A stretch of 40,445 nucleotides of DNA from UBA1240 sp045599185 (GTDB lineage: Bacteria; Spirochaetota; Spirochaetia; Treponematales; Treponemataceae). Positions 22,143 to 30,716 of this stretch are shown here, piece by piece. Position numbers and translations under genes: made by a program. How positions within the stretch are numbered: the stretch's first letter is position 1; every line of letters begins with the position of its first letter. Below the pieces are notes generated by a model. The model saw only the letters and a list, made by a program, of their open reading frames with translations. It made no database searches and had not been told where the DNA came from. The stretch is taken from contig JAZRVO010000010.1 in assembly GCA_045599185.1 (NCBI GenBank), positions 1-40,445 of the forward strand. Direction: 5' to 3'.

Positions 22143-24092
22143 TCATTCAATGTAATCTCTTACCACGCGCAGAATTATGCTGCCGTACCGTTCGGCTTTG
22201 GATTCGCCGATGCCGTAAATATTTGTCAGCTGGCTTTCTAGCCGCGGTTTCTGCACTGCAATGTCAACCAGTGCCTTGTCCGAAAGTATCATGTACGGCG
22301 GCAGGTTTGCTTCGGCAGCAAGTTTTTTGCGCATCTGCTTTAATGCTTCAAGAATAAGGCCGCCTGCCGCATCGCTGCTGTCCAGGGTAAAGTTTTTGCT
22401 GCGCGGTGCAGTTTTGCTAAAGCCGTAAGTTTTTGCTGCCATGGTTTTCTGCACTTTTGAAGGCACAAAAGAAAGTGCAACTTTTCCGCGCTCGCGCAAA
22501 GTGTCTCTGGCATCCTTGGTAAGGCTTAAAACCTGATAGTCGCTGCTTTTGCGCAGGAAACCTGCATCAACAAGCAGCCGGGCAAGTTCAAGCCAGTCGC
22601 TTTTTGAATATTCTTTGCCGATGCCGTACACGCTTAAAGACTGATGCCCGTAGTCCAGAATGCGCTGGTTTTTTGAACCGATAAGAACGTCTGCAACGTA
22701 GCCGGCACCAAACCTTTCGCCGGTGCGTACCACAGCCGAAAGAAACTTCTGCGCCGGTATGGTAACGTCATTTTCTTCAACCAGTGCCCCGCCGTTCTGG
22801 CAGATGTCGCAGCAGCATTCAGCCTGCTCGCTGTCTTTTTCCGGTGGCGTAAAGGTTTCTCCAAAATGGTTAAGCAGCACGGCGCGGCGGCAGCTTCGGC
22901 TTTGGGCGTATTCCAGCATGCTGTTAAGCTGCATTTCGGCAGCTTTCAGTTCGTTGCCGGTTTTTTCCTGCATAAAAAAGCGAATTTTATTTGTATCGCC
23001 GTAACTGAAAAGCAAAAGAGCCGTGGCTTTTTCACCGTCCCTTCCGGCGCGGCCAATTTCCTGATAATACTGTTCCAGCGATTTTGGCATGTCGTAGTGA
23101 ATTACAAAGCGCACGTTGGGCTTGTTTATGCCCATGCCGAAAGCCAGCGTTGCAACGATTAAAGGCACTTCGTCTTTTACAAACCGGTCCTGATTTTCGG
23201 TGCGCTGCTGGTCGCTTAAACCGGCGTGGTAGGGCAGCACGTTAAGCGCGTACTGGCGCAAAAGTTCAGTCAGTTCATCAACCTGCTTTCGCGAAAAACA
23301 ATAGATAATGCCGCTTTCATCCTGATGTTCCTTTAAGAATTCAAGAACAAGCTCGTCGGCACGGCTGAGTTTTGTCCCCGGCGGCGGTTTTATGCTGCCG
23401 TTTGCCGAACCGGCCTTGCTTATAACCTGAAGGCTGATGTTAGGGCGGTTAAAAGTGTTTACAAACTGATTGAATCCAAACTGGCGTTCCCTTGCACCAA
23501 GCCGCAGGGTTTTGCGGATGTCGTCGCGCACGGTTTGGGTTGCCGTTGCAGTAAGGGCAAGGCAAACGGCTTCGCTGTGCTTTTTGCGAACCGTTTCAAT
23601 CATACGGTATTCAGGCCTGAAATCGTGCCCCCATTCGCTTATGCAATGGGCTTCGTCAATGGTAATAAGCGAAATGTTTATGTCCGCCAGCAGGTTTTCC
23701 ATTCTTTCTGTCAGTAAAGTTTCCGGCGCACAGTAAAGCAGTTTTATCTGCTTCTGGCGTATAAGCTGCCGGTTAAGCTGGTACTGTTCCAAAGTAAGGC
23801 TGCTGTTCATAAAAACTGCGGCAATTCCCAGCTGCTCCAGCTGGTTCACCTGATCCTGCATAAGTGCAATCAGCGGCGAAACCACAAGGGTAATGCCTTC
23901 AAAAACAAGTGCCGGTATCTGGCAGCAAAGGGATTTTCCGCCGCCGGTTGGCATGATAGCAAGCGTATCGTTGCCGGCAAGGACTGAATTGATTATTTCA
24001 AGCTGTCCGGGGCGGAAACTTGTATAGCCGAAATATTTTTTCAGCAAATTTAAAAGTGCTTTTTCTGTTGGCTGGCCTGTTCTTTCATTCAT
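22143..24092 (-). CDS. recQ: ATP-dependent DNA helicase RecQ
   Basis: 649 residues. Helicase motifs in order: FGYTSFRPGQ (motif 0), PTGGGKS with Lys53 (Walker A), TIDEAHCISEWGHDF with DEAH at 146-149, ALTATAT (motif III), and QEIGRAGRDG (motif VI). The RecQ zinc cysteines appear in SRSCRR and ECCCDIC. The RecQ-C winged helix follows and an HRDC domain closes the protein (about 570-649). The enzyme unwinds DNA during recombination and repair. Its start overlaps the last 8 bases of the upstream rhomboid-like gene, so they are co-transcribed. Confidence 0.95.
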   Translation of the reverse strand: MNERTGQPTEKALLNLLKKYFGYTSFRPGQLEIINSVLAGNDTLAIMPTGGGKSLCCQIPALVFEGITLVVSPLIALMQDQVNQLEQLGIAAVFMNSSLTLEQYQLNRQLIRQKQIKLLYCAPETLLTERMENLLADINISLITIDEAHCISEWGHDFRPEYRMIETVRKKHSEAVCLALTATATQTVRDDIRKTLRLGARERQFGFNQFVNTFNRPNISLQVISKAGSANGSIKPPPGTKLSRADELVLEFLKEHQDESGIIYCFSRKQVDELTELLRQYALNVLPYHAGLSDQQRTENQDRFVKDEVPLIVATLAFGMGINKPNVRFVIHYDMPKSLEQYYQEIGRAGRDGEKATALLLFSYGDTNKIRFFMQEKTGNELKAAEMQLNSMLEYAQSRSCRRAVLLNHFGETFTPPEKDSEQAECCCDICQNGGALVEENDVTIPAQKFLSAVVRTGERFGAGYVADVLIGSKNQRILDYGHQSLSVYGIGKEYSKSDWLELARLLVDAGFLRKSSDYQVLSLTKDARDTLRERGKVALSFVPSKVQKTMAAKTYGFSKTAPRSKNFTLDSSDAAGGLILEALKQMRKKLAAEANLPPYMILSDKALVDIAVQKPRLESQLTNIYGIGESKAERYGSIILRVVRDYIE

Positions 24093-24732
24093 CGCTTGTT
24101 CCGGTAGTTCTTTTAATAGAAGATTTTCCGCTGTTTTTTGGTTTTCTGCTTTCCTGCGGTATCATGCCGAAAAGTGCTGCACAAAAACCGCCTGCAAGGC
24201 TGGTTATCTGGGCATAGGCACCGTACCCGGCCGTAATTGAATGTATGACAAAAAGCACCAGCAGTATCAGCGGGCTTAAAGGCAGTTCCTGCTTTTTAAT
24301 TGAACCGAAAACGCAAAGCACAACAAGCAGAAAACTGATGCTTTGTGCGCCCTGCAAACTGAACGGTACAAAACAGAATGCCAGAACACCGCTTACAAGT
24401 CCTGCAATAAGGGTCATAAGTGCAAAAAAGCGGCTGCCGTATAATTTTTCCGTTTGCGGTGCCAGCATAAGGATAAAGCCAAGGTTTAGGAACAGGCCTG
24501 AAAAACTGCCGTGCGCAAAAACGTGTGCCACCAGCCGCAGGTATGTTGAAATGCTGAAAAAGTTTATCACTTTTCTGTTTAGTCGCATAACCGGCGTTGA
24601 ACAGAAAGCCAGCACCCTGCTGCTTATTTGCTGGGGCGCAATTTTGCAAAAAACAAACACCAGCAGGCAGCAGGCTGTTAAAGCCAGCGTAACCGGTGAA
24701 TCGAAAACAATTTTTATATTTTTTTTACCCAT
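24085..24732 (-). CDS. Rhomboid-fold membrane protein, apparently without catalytic dyad
   Basis: 215 residues with about six membrane helices. The loop-1/TM2 region LVAHVFAHGSFSGLFLNLGF and LAPQTEKLYG follow the rhomboid pattern. The usual serine motif GASG is replaced by GAQS, and the TM6 histidine before G-G is absent (ITSLAGGF where family members have A-H-L-G-G-F). It is therefore probably a non-proteolytic relative; function unknown. AAGGG lies 10 nt before ATG 24732. Overlap with recQ implies a shared message. Confidence 0.72.
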   Translation of the reverse strand: MGKKNIKIVFDSPVTLALTACCLLVFVFCKIAPQQISSRVLAFCSTPVMRLNRKVINFFSISTYLRLVAHVFAHGSFSGLFLNLGFILMLAPQTEKLYGSRFFALMTLIAGLVSGVLAFCFVPFSLQGAQSISFLLVVLCVFGSIKKQELPLSPLILLVLFVIHSITAGYGAYAQITSLAGGFCAALFGMIPQESRKPKNSGKSSIKRTTGTSDE

Positions 24733-24847
24733 AATTCATAAACCCTTAACGCCGGCAAAAATCCTTCAGCCCGGCAACCTTTACCAGTTCAACACTGCCT
24801 TGCTAATTCACCAAATGCCAGCTAGTAAAAAACAAACCGCACAAGCG

Positions 24848-25648
24848 CTATTTTAGCTTCAGCAGAATGGGGCAATGGTCGCTGCCCGTAATGTCTGCAA
24901 GAATTGTGCTTGATTCAACCTGATTTATAAAGGCGCTGTTTACGCAGTGATAGTCAATGCGCCACCCTACGTTCCGTTCACGGGCTTTCATGCGGTAACT
25001 CCACCATGTGTACTGCCTGGGTTCGGCGCAAAAATGGCGGAAAGTATCGGTATAGCCACCCTGTAAAAAACTTGTCATCCATTCCCGTTCTTCCGGCAGG
25101 TAGCCGGGATTCTGCTGGTTGCTTTCCGGGTGTTCAAGGTCAATGGGCTGGTGCGCCACGTTGTAGTCGCCGCAAAGCACAACATTTTTCCCTTCGGCAA
25201 CAATTTTGTCACAAATTTCCTTTATGGCGCGGTTAAAGTCCAGTTTGTAGTCCAGCCGCGCGCCTTTGTCCTGACTGTTGGGAAAATATGCAGAAATTAC
25301 CGCAAGATTGCCAAACCACGCGGTTAAAATGCGGCCTTCATCGTCAAATTCCGGATACCCGCTTGGGGTAACATTGTCCGGCTGAATTTTTGAATAAATG
25401 GCAGTGCCGCTGTAGCCCGGTTTTTTGGCCGATGCCCAGAAACTGTGATAAATGGCGGTTCCTTCGCTGCTGCCGTCTGCGCCCGGGGCAATTAAAGCCG
25501 GTGAAAGCTGGCCGGGGTGGGCTTTCGTTTCCTGCAAGCAAACAATGTCTGCATTGCTGGCGCACAGCCAGTCCACAAACCCTTTTTTTTCTACTGCGCG
25601 TATTCCGTTTACGTTCCACGAAATTATTGATTTTACAGAATTAGTCAT
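24848..25648 (-). CDS. xth: Exodeoxyribonuclease III / AP endonuclease
   Basis: 266 residues from ATG 25648; the frame is open to 25702 but the family usually starts a few residues before ISWNVNGIRA. Catalytic blocks are present: WNVNG (Asn), LQETKAH (metal-binding Glu), CGDYNVAHQPIDL (Asp/Asn), WRIDYH and the closing GSDHCPI (Asp-His pair). The enzyme cuts DNA at abasic sites and degrades 3' ends in base-excision repair. It has its own promoter with the -10 6 nt before ATG and no ribosome binding site. Confidence 0.93.
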   Translation of the reverse strand: MTNSVKSIISWNVNGIRAVEKKGFVDWLCASNADIVCLQETKAHPGQLSPALIAPGADGSSEGTAIYHSFWASAKKPGYSGTAIYSKIQPDNVTPSGYPEFDDEGRILTAWFGNLAVISAYFPNSQDKGARLDYKLDFNRAIKEICDKIVAEGKNVVLCGDYNVAHQPIDLEHPESNQQNPGYLPEEREWMTSFLQGGYTDTFRHFCAEPRQYTWWSYRMKARERNVGWRIDYHCVNSAFINQVESSTILADITGSDHCPILLKLK

Positions 25649-25654
25649 GCTTGT

Positions 25655-25683
25655 ATTTTCGTCAAAAAGTACGGGCTTTTCAA
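25655..25683 (-). promoter_or_regulatory. Promoter of the exonuclease III gene
   Basis: On the minus strand TTGAAA (5 of 6), 17-bp spacer, GAAAAT (4 of 6), then 6 nt to ATG 25648. Confidence 0.5.
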
Positions 25684-25721
25684 GCGTTCTGCACATTTGC
25701 ATTCATTTAGTTTTTAATTGA

Positions 25722-25755
25722 AGAAAAAAATACCCCGGACTTTTCCGGGGCTTTG
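25722..25755 (-). terminator. Terminator of the flavodoxin-fold gene pair
   Basis: On the minus strand CCCCGGA, loop AAAG, TCCGGGG, then a run of Ts. It lies directly after the stop at 25758. Confidence 0.88.
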
Positions 25756-25757
25756 TT

Positions 25758-26525
25758 TTATATCTGTTTGGGCACAGGGGCTTTGTCTTTTCCTAAAAGG
25801 GTAAAAATTATTCTGCCGTTAAAAAGGCTGCCAAGGCACATAAAAATGCTTGCAAAAACCATAAAGATTATTGCCGGTACAAATGCGCGGCTGAAAATAT
25901 TCTTTTTAAGCAGCCGGCCTTTTTTTACTGAAAAAGCAAGTCGCGCAAGGCTGAAATAACAGTGCCACGTAAAAAATAAATAAATGACAATTTCGTGCAC
26001 CAGCTGGTTTAAGGCGAATTTGTCGGTGTACCCCTTGCAAAGGCCAATAACAAAAAGCGCAATAAAATACAGAAACACAAAAGGGTAAACCTTTGCCAGC
26101 ACTTTCAGCATTTCGCCGCCGCCAATGCCCAAACCGCCGCCCCAGTTTGCCCCAATGCGCGTGCAAAAGCACTGATACTGGTTAAGGCACGCCAGATTCT
26201 GCCTGCCTTCTATAAAACCGTTGTTGCTTACGGCGTAAAAATCAAAATGGCACTTGTTCTGCTGGCAAAAAGTTTCGGCCTGCTGCAAAAAACTTATTAC
26301 GTGGCTTGGCATGCCGTCACAGTAAAGTGGCGAAAATATTACAACTTTGTCGGCGGCGGCAAGTTTTTTTAATGTTTCCGGGGCTGTTCTTGCGTTAATT
26401 TCTGAAATTTCAATCTGGTGTTTGCCAAAAGAGCTGAAGCCCAAAAAGAATTTAAGAACTTTTGCAAAATAGCAGGATGCGGCAGATTTTCCTCTGGGGC
26501 TGCCGGTTAAAAGTAAAATGTTCAT
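25758..26525 (-). CDS. Flavodoxin-fold NAD(P)H oxidoreductase with C-terminal membrane helices
   Basis: 255 residues. Residues 1-150 carry the NADPH-dependent FMN reductase fold: MNILLLTGSPRGKSAAS binds the FMN phosphate, and VVIFSPLYCDGMPSHVISFLQ is the second flavin loop. The C-terminal 100 residues contain about three hydrophobic helices (near 145-165, 180-200 and 220-245), unusual for this otherwise soluble family. Its ATG overlaps the stop of the preceding reductase gene. Cysteines are frequent in the middle of the domain. The substrate is unknown; a membrane-tethered quinone or iron reductase is only one possibility. Confidence 0.75.
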   Translation of the reverse strand: MNILLLTGSPRGKSAASCYFAKVLKFFLGFSSFGKHQIEISEINARTAPETLKKLAAADKVVIFSPLYCDGMPSHVISFLQQAETFCQQNKCHFDFYAVSNNGFIEGRQNLACLNQYQCFCTRIGANWGGGLGIGGGEMLKVLAKVYPFVFLYFIALFVIGLCKGYTDKFALNQLVHEIVIYLFFTWHCYFSLARLAFSVKKGRLLKKNIFSRAFVPAIIFMVFASIFMCLGSLFNGRIIFTLLGKDKAPVPKQI

Positions 26526-27052
26526 TTTTCCGTTCCTTTGCCTGCTTCAGTTAAGGCGAATTTTTTAGCATCGTTCAAATCGTTTACAAATTCAACTTTT
26601 TGCAGAATATTTCTTCCGTTTATGCAGAACCGCCGGGCGTAAAATTCGGCGCATTCTTTTTCCTGCTGGGTTGCGTTGCCGTAAAAACAAAAAACAAAGT
26701 TACGCTGGGTTTTGTAGCGTTTTATGTGGTGAGTTTCGCCTTTAAAAAGGGTAAAAAAGGGCAGGGAAGTGCTTATTGAACGGTCGAAAAACTTTTTTAC
26801 GCTGCTGCTTAAACCGCCAAAAGTAAGGCTGCTTATTATAACGCACTGTTCGCTTGTGCCCATAAGTTTGCCGGTGTGGGCAAAACTGTCGTTGTAAACG
26901 CAAAAGCCCCGGTTTTTTAGCCAGCACTTAAAGCAGCCCTGGCAGTGGGTGGCTTTGGCGTTTGCGTTTACCACGCAAAGGTCGTCCTGTTTGGCGGCGG
27001 CAAGCACCAGTTCTTCAAAATCGCCTAAATCGTGAACAATAGTTTTCAGCAT
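26522..27052 (-). CDS. Flavodoxin-fold NAD(P)H oxidoreductase with CxxC motif
   Basis: 176 residues from ATG 27052 (GGAAGG 4-9 nt upstream; an in-frame ATG four codons earlier is weaker). The motif HCQGCFKCWLKNRGFCVYND is the cysteine-rich loop seen in a large group of iron-sulfur or multimeric flavodoxin-family reductases, and IISSLTFGGLSSSVKKFFDR is the flavin-binding loop. The usual N-terminal phosphate-binding loop is shorter than in its neighbour. The stop overlaps the start of the second reductase (ATGA), so the two are likely made together and may form a complex (inference). Confidence 0.78.
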   Translation of the reverse strand: MLKTIVHDLGDFEELVLAAAKQDDLCVVNANAKATHCQGCFKCWLKNRGFCVYNDSFAHTGKLMGTSEQCVIISSLTFGGLSSSVKKFFDRSISTSLPFFTLFKGETHHIKRYKTQRNFVFCFYGNATQQEKECAEFYARRFCINGRNILQKVEFVNDLNDAKKFALTEAGKGTEK

Positions 27053-27215
27053 ATTTCCTTCCATAATATGTGGTTTTATTTCAGTTTTTTTGTTTTTAGC
27101 TTTGCTGAAATACTAACACGCCCTGCCGCTTGGTAAAAGTTTTTGGCCGGTAAAATGCCAAAAAGCCAGTGCAAAATGCAGGTTGCAGATTTACGTATAT
27201 TGTGCCGATAAGAAA

Positions 27216-28574
27216 ATGATGAAAAAGACATTTATTTTTTGCAGTTTTATATATTTATTTTGTGCTTTAAGCCTGCCGCTGTTTGCCGTGGGCGGAATTT
27301 TATCCATTCCGGATTCTGCGGAAGTGCGCGAGCGCGCCTTGGAAACCTGGATTGTTGCCCCCATAAACATGGTGGTAGATAAGCCTGTTGAAATTCATTA
27401 CACAAAGCGCGGACAGGGCTTTCAGATTAGCAGCGATTTGCGCGGAAGCGAGCTTGCCGTTGTTTTTGCTCCGCGTGAACACGATTATCTTTTTCCTGAA
27501 TTTGCACCCGGCGGCTGGACAATGTACCGCGACATTGCCACCGGTAAAATCAACCGCATTCACGTTTATTTTCAGCACGATCCGCGCATTTACCTTTGCC
27601 TTCGCCCGGACGAAGCACCCAAAAAGCCGAAAGTTCAGGCAGACTTAATTATTCACGGTGCCTATGCTTCCCGCGGTACTCCGCTGGGCATTGATTTTGA
27701 ATCGATTTTAACCCTTTCCTTTAGGGATTTGTACAATCTGACGGCTGAAACTTTGCCGTGGAATTATGTAAAAGCCGACACCCGTAATTATGTAAACAAC
27801 CAGTATATGGTAGAAAAAATCCGCCGCAAGCTTGCAAACTTTGAATATGTTGCCGATGCCGGTTACGACGAAAACGGCGAAGAAATTTTCCTTTCAACTG
27901 GCGAGCCAAGGTCTGGTACGCCGGGAAAAATAAGCGTAGATGCCGACGGTTTTACCAAATGGGTTGTTGACGGCATTGTCAATCCGTTAACAGGCTGCGG
28001 CCTAAAGCTTGAACCATTAAAGCGCCCCACATTTGACGTAAACGAAACCCTTTATGCCAGTTCCGCACCGGTAACAGAAATGTTCCGCACCTACGACTGG
28101 ATTCGCAATCTTTCTACGGCTGTGGTTTGTGCCGAACGCGACAACAGTTTTGAACCGGGCACTTTGGGAATGGACGTAAAGGTTAATCCGTTTGCAGGAA
28201 TGGTTTCCCGCGGAGGACCGGTGCGCAATGTTGGTTTTATTCCGCAAACCGGCTACGACATAAACCTTATTAAGCCGCTTTTATACGTACTTGCCGCCAC
28301 CGAACCGGACATGATGTATCTGGGCGCGGTAAAAACCGGCGAGCCGGGCATGGAAGACCATATTGAAACATGGACTTTTCATCACGACGTGATTTTCTTC
28401 CCTTATTTCGATTCAACTGGCGTTTGCCGTGTTGTTGTATTTGAAAGCGGCGTAGAAACGAATTTTGACGATTTCATCAACCAGAATCAGGGTTCTTACG
28501 TTTATTTGTGCCGCGTAAAATCGTCACCAAAGTTTTTGCCTGTAGAATACCAGTTGCCTGAAGACGCAGAATAA
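27216..28574 (+). CDS. Exported protein of unknown function
   Basis: 452 residues from ATG 27216, chosen because a signal peptide follows (KKTFIFCSFIYLF, Leu/Ala-rich, cleavage near residue 25); a TTG 11 codons earlier is less likely. The mature part is rich in beta-type strands, aromatic residues and charged turns, with no membrane helix. Blocks that stand out are GWTMYRDIATGKINRIHVYF, NPLTGCGLKLEPLKRPTFD and ETWTFHHDVIFFPYFDSTG. I do not recognise a family. It may be a periplasmic or surface-associated protein conserved in treponemes. A TATATT at 27196-27201 may be its -10. It is a single-gene unit. Confidence 0.8.
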   Translation: MMKKTFIFCSFIYLFCALSLPLFAVGGILSIPDSAEVRERALETWIVAPINMVVDKPVEIHYTKRGQGFQISSDLRGSELAVVFAPREHDYLFPEFAPGGWTMYRDIATGKINRIHVYFQHDPRIYLCLRPDEAPKKPKVQADLIIHGAYASRGTPLGIDFESILTLSFRDLYNLTAETLPWNYVKADTRNYVNNQYMVEKIRRKLANFEYVADAGYDENGEEIFLSTGEPRSGTPGKISVDADGFTKWVVDGIVNPLTGCGLKLEPLKRPTFDVNETLYASSAPVTEMFRTYDWIRNLSTAVVCAERDNSFEPGTLGMDVKVNPFAGMVSRGGPVRNVGFIPQTGYDINLIKPLLYVLAATEPDMMYLGAVKTGEPGMEDHIETWTFHHDVIFFPYFDSTGVCRVVVFESGVETNFDDFINQNQGSYVYLCRVKSSPKFLPVEYQLPEDAE

Positions 28575-28887
28575 AAAGCTGAAAAAATAAAGACAATACA
28601 GATATTTTTGAAGAAAGGGGCAAAGATGTAAAGTCATTACGTTTTTGTCCTTTTTTTTTATACGTTGATTATTTACCGGAACTGCGGCTGCTGCGTAAAA
28701 GTATTTGCCTTGTACAACCGGTGGATATTGAGTTTTTTCCGGTTGTTTTTATAAAGCTTCCTCTCCCTGAAATTGGTTTTGTGTCTGCCGGAAGCAAGAA
28801 AAATTTTCATTTTTATTCAAAAAAGTACCAAAAAATTTTTTTTGCACGTATATATATCTTTGAACATCATATTAAAAAGAGGTAACA
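28575..28887 (+). other. 313-bp gap without a supported gene
   Basis: It holds a probable terminator at 28614-28658 (AAAGGGGCAAA pairing with TTTTGTCCTTT, then T8) for the exported-protein gene. A frame is open from TTG 28645 to TAA about 28886, but it has no ribosome binding site or recognisable motif and runs through the T-tract, so I do not call it. The ribosome binding site AGAGG of the next gene ends the gap. Confidence 0.5.
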
Positions 28888-29757
28888 ATGTTCAAAGTAA
28901 AAACTTATGATGAACTGACTTTTGCAGACGATTATCTGTTCTGCCGGATTATGAGGGACGAAACAATCTGCAAGGGCGTAATTAAGGCTCTGCTAAATGT
29001 TGAAGTAGATCACGTTGAATACCTGAACAATCAGCAGGAATTCAGCCCGGATTACGACGCGAAAGGTATAAGAATGGACGTGTACGTCAAAGATTCTGAC
29101 CGGATTTTTGATTTGGAAATGCAGACGAGTCATTTTGAAGACGTGGCAATGCGTGCGCGTTACTATCAGGGTCTTGTGGATTTGGATACGCTGGGAAAGG
29201 CACGCAATTATAAAGACCTGAAAGAATCTTTTATAGTTTTCATTTGTACCAGAGACCCGTTCGGTTGCGGGTTGCCATGCTATACCGTTGAACAGGTATG
29301 CAAAGAAGATTTCCGGGCAAATTCCAAAATAAATGACAAGAGCCACAAGTTATACTATAATGCAGAAAGCTGGCACAAAAGCGAAAATACCGAAGTCCGC
29401 GCGTTGCTAAAGTTTTTAACGACTCAAGCCGCCGAAACCGATTTAACTCAAACCATACAGTCCGCAGTGTGCACGTCCAAAAAAAACGAACCGTGGAGGA
29501 AAAACTTTATGACATTGTACGAAATGATTGATGACGCAACCATCAATGGCATAGCAATTGGTCGTGAAGAAGGTATCCTTATAGGAGAAGAACGTGGTCG
29601 TGAAGAAGGTTTTGCAGAAGGGGAGATGCGGAAAGCTTGCGAAACGGCACGTAATCTGTTTTTGAAAGGTATGGACATTGTATTCATTCAGGACGTTACC
29701 GGACTTTCTTACGAACAGCTGGAAAAAATTGCGGACGAACTGGACGCTGCCAATTAG
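28888..29757 (+). CDS. Rpn family PD-(D/E)XK nuclease / putative transposase
   Basis: 289 residues, AGAGG before ATG 28888. The opening DELTFADDYLFCRIMRD is typical of the family. Nuclease-core residues are Asp64 (RMDVYVKD), Glu77 and Gln79 (FDLEMQT), giving the D...E-x-Q variant of the PD-(D/E)XK site. ARYYQGLVDLDTLGKARNYKDLKESFIVFIC completes the core in separate blocks. The C-terminal part has a repeated charged helix (GREEGILIGEERGREEG, about 220-245). E. coli Rpn proteins promote recA-independent recombination; these genes are often multicopy and mobile. A decayed relative lies at the window end. Confidence 0.88.
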   Translation: MFKVKTYDELTFADDYLFCRIMRDETICKGVIKALLNVEVDHVEYLNNQQEFSPDYDAKGIRMDVYVKDSDRIFDLEMQTSHFEDVAMRARYYQGLVDLDTLGKARNYKDLKESFIVFICTRDPFGCGLPCYTVEQVCKEDFRANSKINDKSHKLYYNAESWHKSENTEVRALLKFLTTQAAETDLTQTIQSAVCTSKKNEPWRKNFMTLYEMIDDATINGIAIGREEGILIGEERGREEGFAEGEMRKACETARNLFLKGMDIVFIQDVTGLSYEQLEKIADELDAAN

Positions 29758-29785
29758 TTCAAAATTTGCAAATCAGTATTTATAC

Positions 29786-29827
29786 AAAAACACAAGCAGA
29801 ATAAAAACATTCAGCTTGTGTTTTTTT
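29786..29827 (+). terminator. Terminator of the Rpn gene
   Basis: AAAAACACAAGC / GCTTGTGTTTTT with a 16-nt loop and further Ts. From here to 30012 the sequence is AT-rich and I see no gene. Confidence 0.85.
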
Positions 29828-30012
29828 TCTGCTAATAAGATTCGGAATTTTTTCTTGGATGAGAATCTTTTTCATTCTGGATTTGTCTCTGAATCTTCTG
29901 ACAATAACATAGCGTAATGCAATTTAACACCAAAGATATGTAATTTTTCTTCTATATAAATACAGATTTTTTTATGCTGATATTTGAAAACTGCGAAAGA
30001 ATTTTTAAAAGC

Positions 30013-30309
30013 CTAAACAAGATATTTTGACTGAATGTGCTGGATTGCAAGATTTAAATCTGTAGCAAACTCTTCAATTTTATTATCTGTATTAATAGCC
30101 GTGTCTTTAGGTAAAAAAAACTGGTAAGGCTGAATGCCTAGTTTTTCTGCAATTAAATCTATAGTTTCGGGTTTTGGGAATTTTTTGCGGCTTTCTATTT
30201 CTGTTATATAAGTAATGCCGTAGCCAATCATTTCTGAAAGTTTTTCCTGTGAAATCCCTCTTTTTTTTCTGTAAAATTTTAAGTTTTCTCTAAAGATTTC
30301 TCGCGCAAG
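30013..30309 (-). pseudogene. XRE-family regulator lacking its start
   Basis: The minus-strand frame is open from CTT 30309 (TAA just before) and reads REIFRENLKFYRKKRG, then ISQEKLSEMIGYGITYI and TEIESRKKFPKPETIDLIAE: a complete XRE helix-turn-helix. The only ATG is at 30231, inside the recognition domain, so an ATG-initiated 72-residue product would lack half the fold. Relatives normally start a few residues before the 'REIF' block; the break falls exactly there. This is best read as a gene cut at its 5' end by a rearrangement. Confidence 0.65.
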
Positions 30310-30479
30310 TTAGTCTGTTCCTTAACAAAGATGCAGGTACTGCCGTAATTTATGGTTTTAACAAAGGGGTTGTTGATTCCTTTATTGTAACTACGAATTC
30401 CGATGAAGTTAAAGAAATCAAAGAAGGATTTTATATTCACAGATTTCTAATGCAACTAAACCTTGCCATTACCACATAA
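30309..30479 (+). pseudogene. C-terminal remnant of an unidentified gene
   Basis: Beginning at the same point where the XRE gene is cut, the plus strand reads LFLNKDAGTAVIYGFNKG, then VVDSFIVTTNSDEVKEIKEG, then FYIHRFLMQLNLAITT and TAA. The composition is that of a real protein, but there is no start. A terminator follows, as expected for the end of a gene. Family not recognised. Confidence 0.45.
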
Positions 30480-30554
30480 ACAACTGTTGTTATGATGAAA
30501 ATATCTTGAAGATGAGTCAAGTGTAAGAAGGATTCCAATTGTATTGTTTTTATT

Positions 30555-30589
30555 TTCCTTGCTCTTTTCAATAAAACAAGGGAATTTTT
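30555..30589 (+). terminator. Terminator after the 30309 remnant
   Basis: TTCCTTG pairs with CAAGGGAA (one bulge), followed by T5. Confidence 0.55.
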
Positions 30590-30680
30590 CCGCTTCTTTT
30601 TTCTAATAGATTTTGTTCTTTCCGTTAAACCTTCGTCTTTGATTTTTCATAATAAAACTGCAAAGCGGAACCTGCAAAAA

Positions 30681-30709
30681 TTGCAAAAAAACTTCATTTA
30701 TAGTAAGAT
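30681..30709 (+). promoter_or_regulatory. Promoter of the HAD gene
   Basis: TTGCAA (30681-30686), 17-bp spacer, TAAGAT (30704-30709), then 7 nt to GTG 30717. Both hexamers match consensus at 4 of 6 positions. Confidence 0.45.
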
Positions 30710-30716
30710 TGATTTT

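Noticed and set aside
28645..28886. About 80 open codons from TTG between the exported protein and the Rpn gene
   Set aside because: No ribosome binding site, runs through a T-tract terminator and has no recognisable pattern; probably chance.
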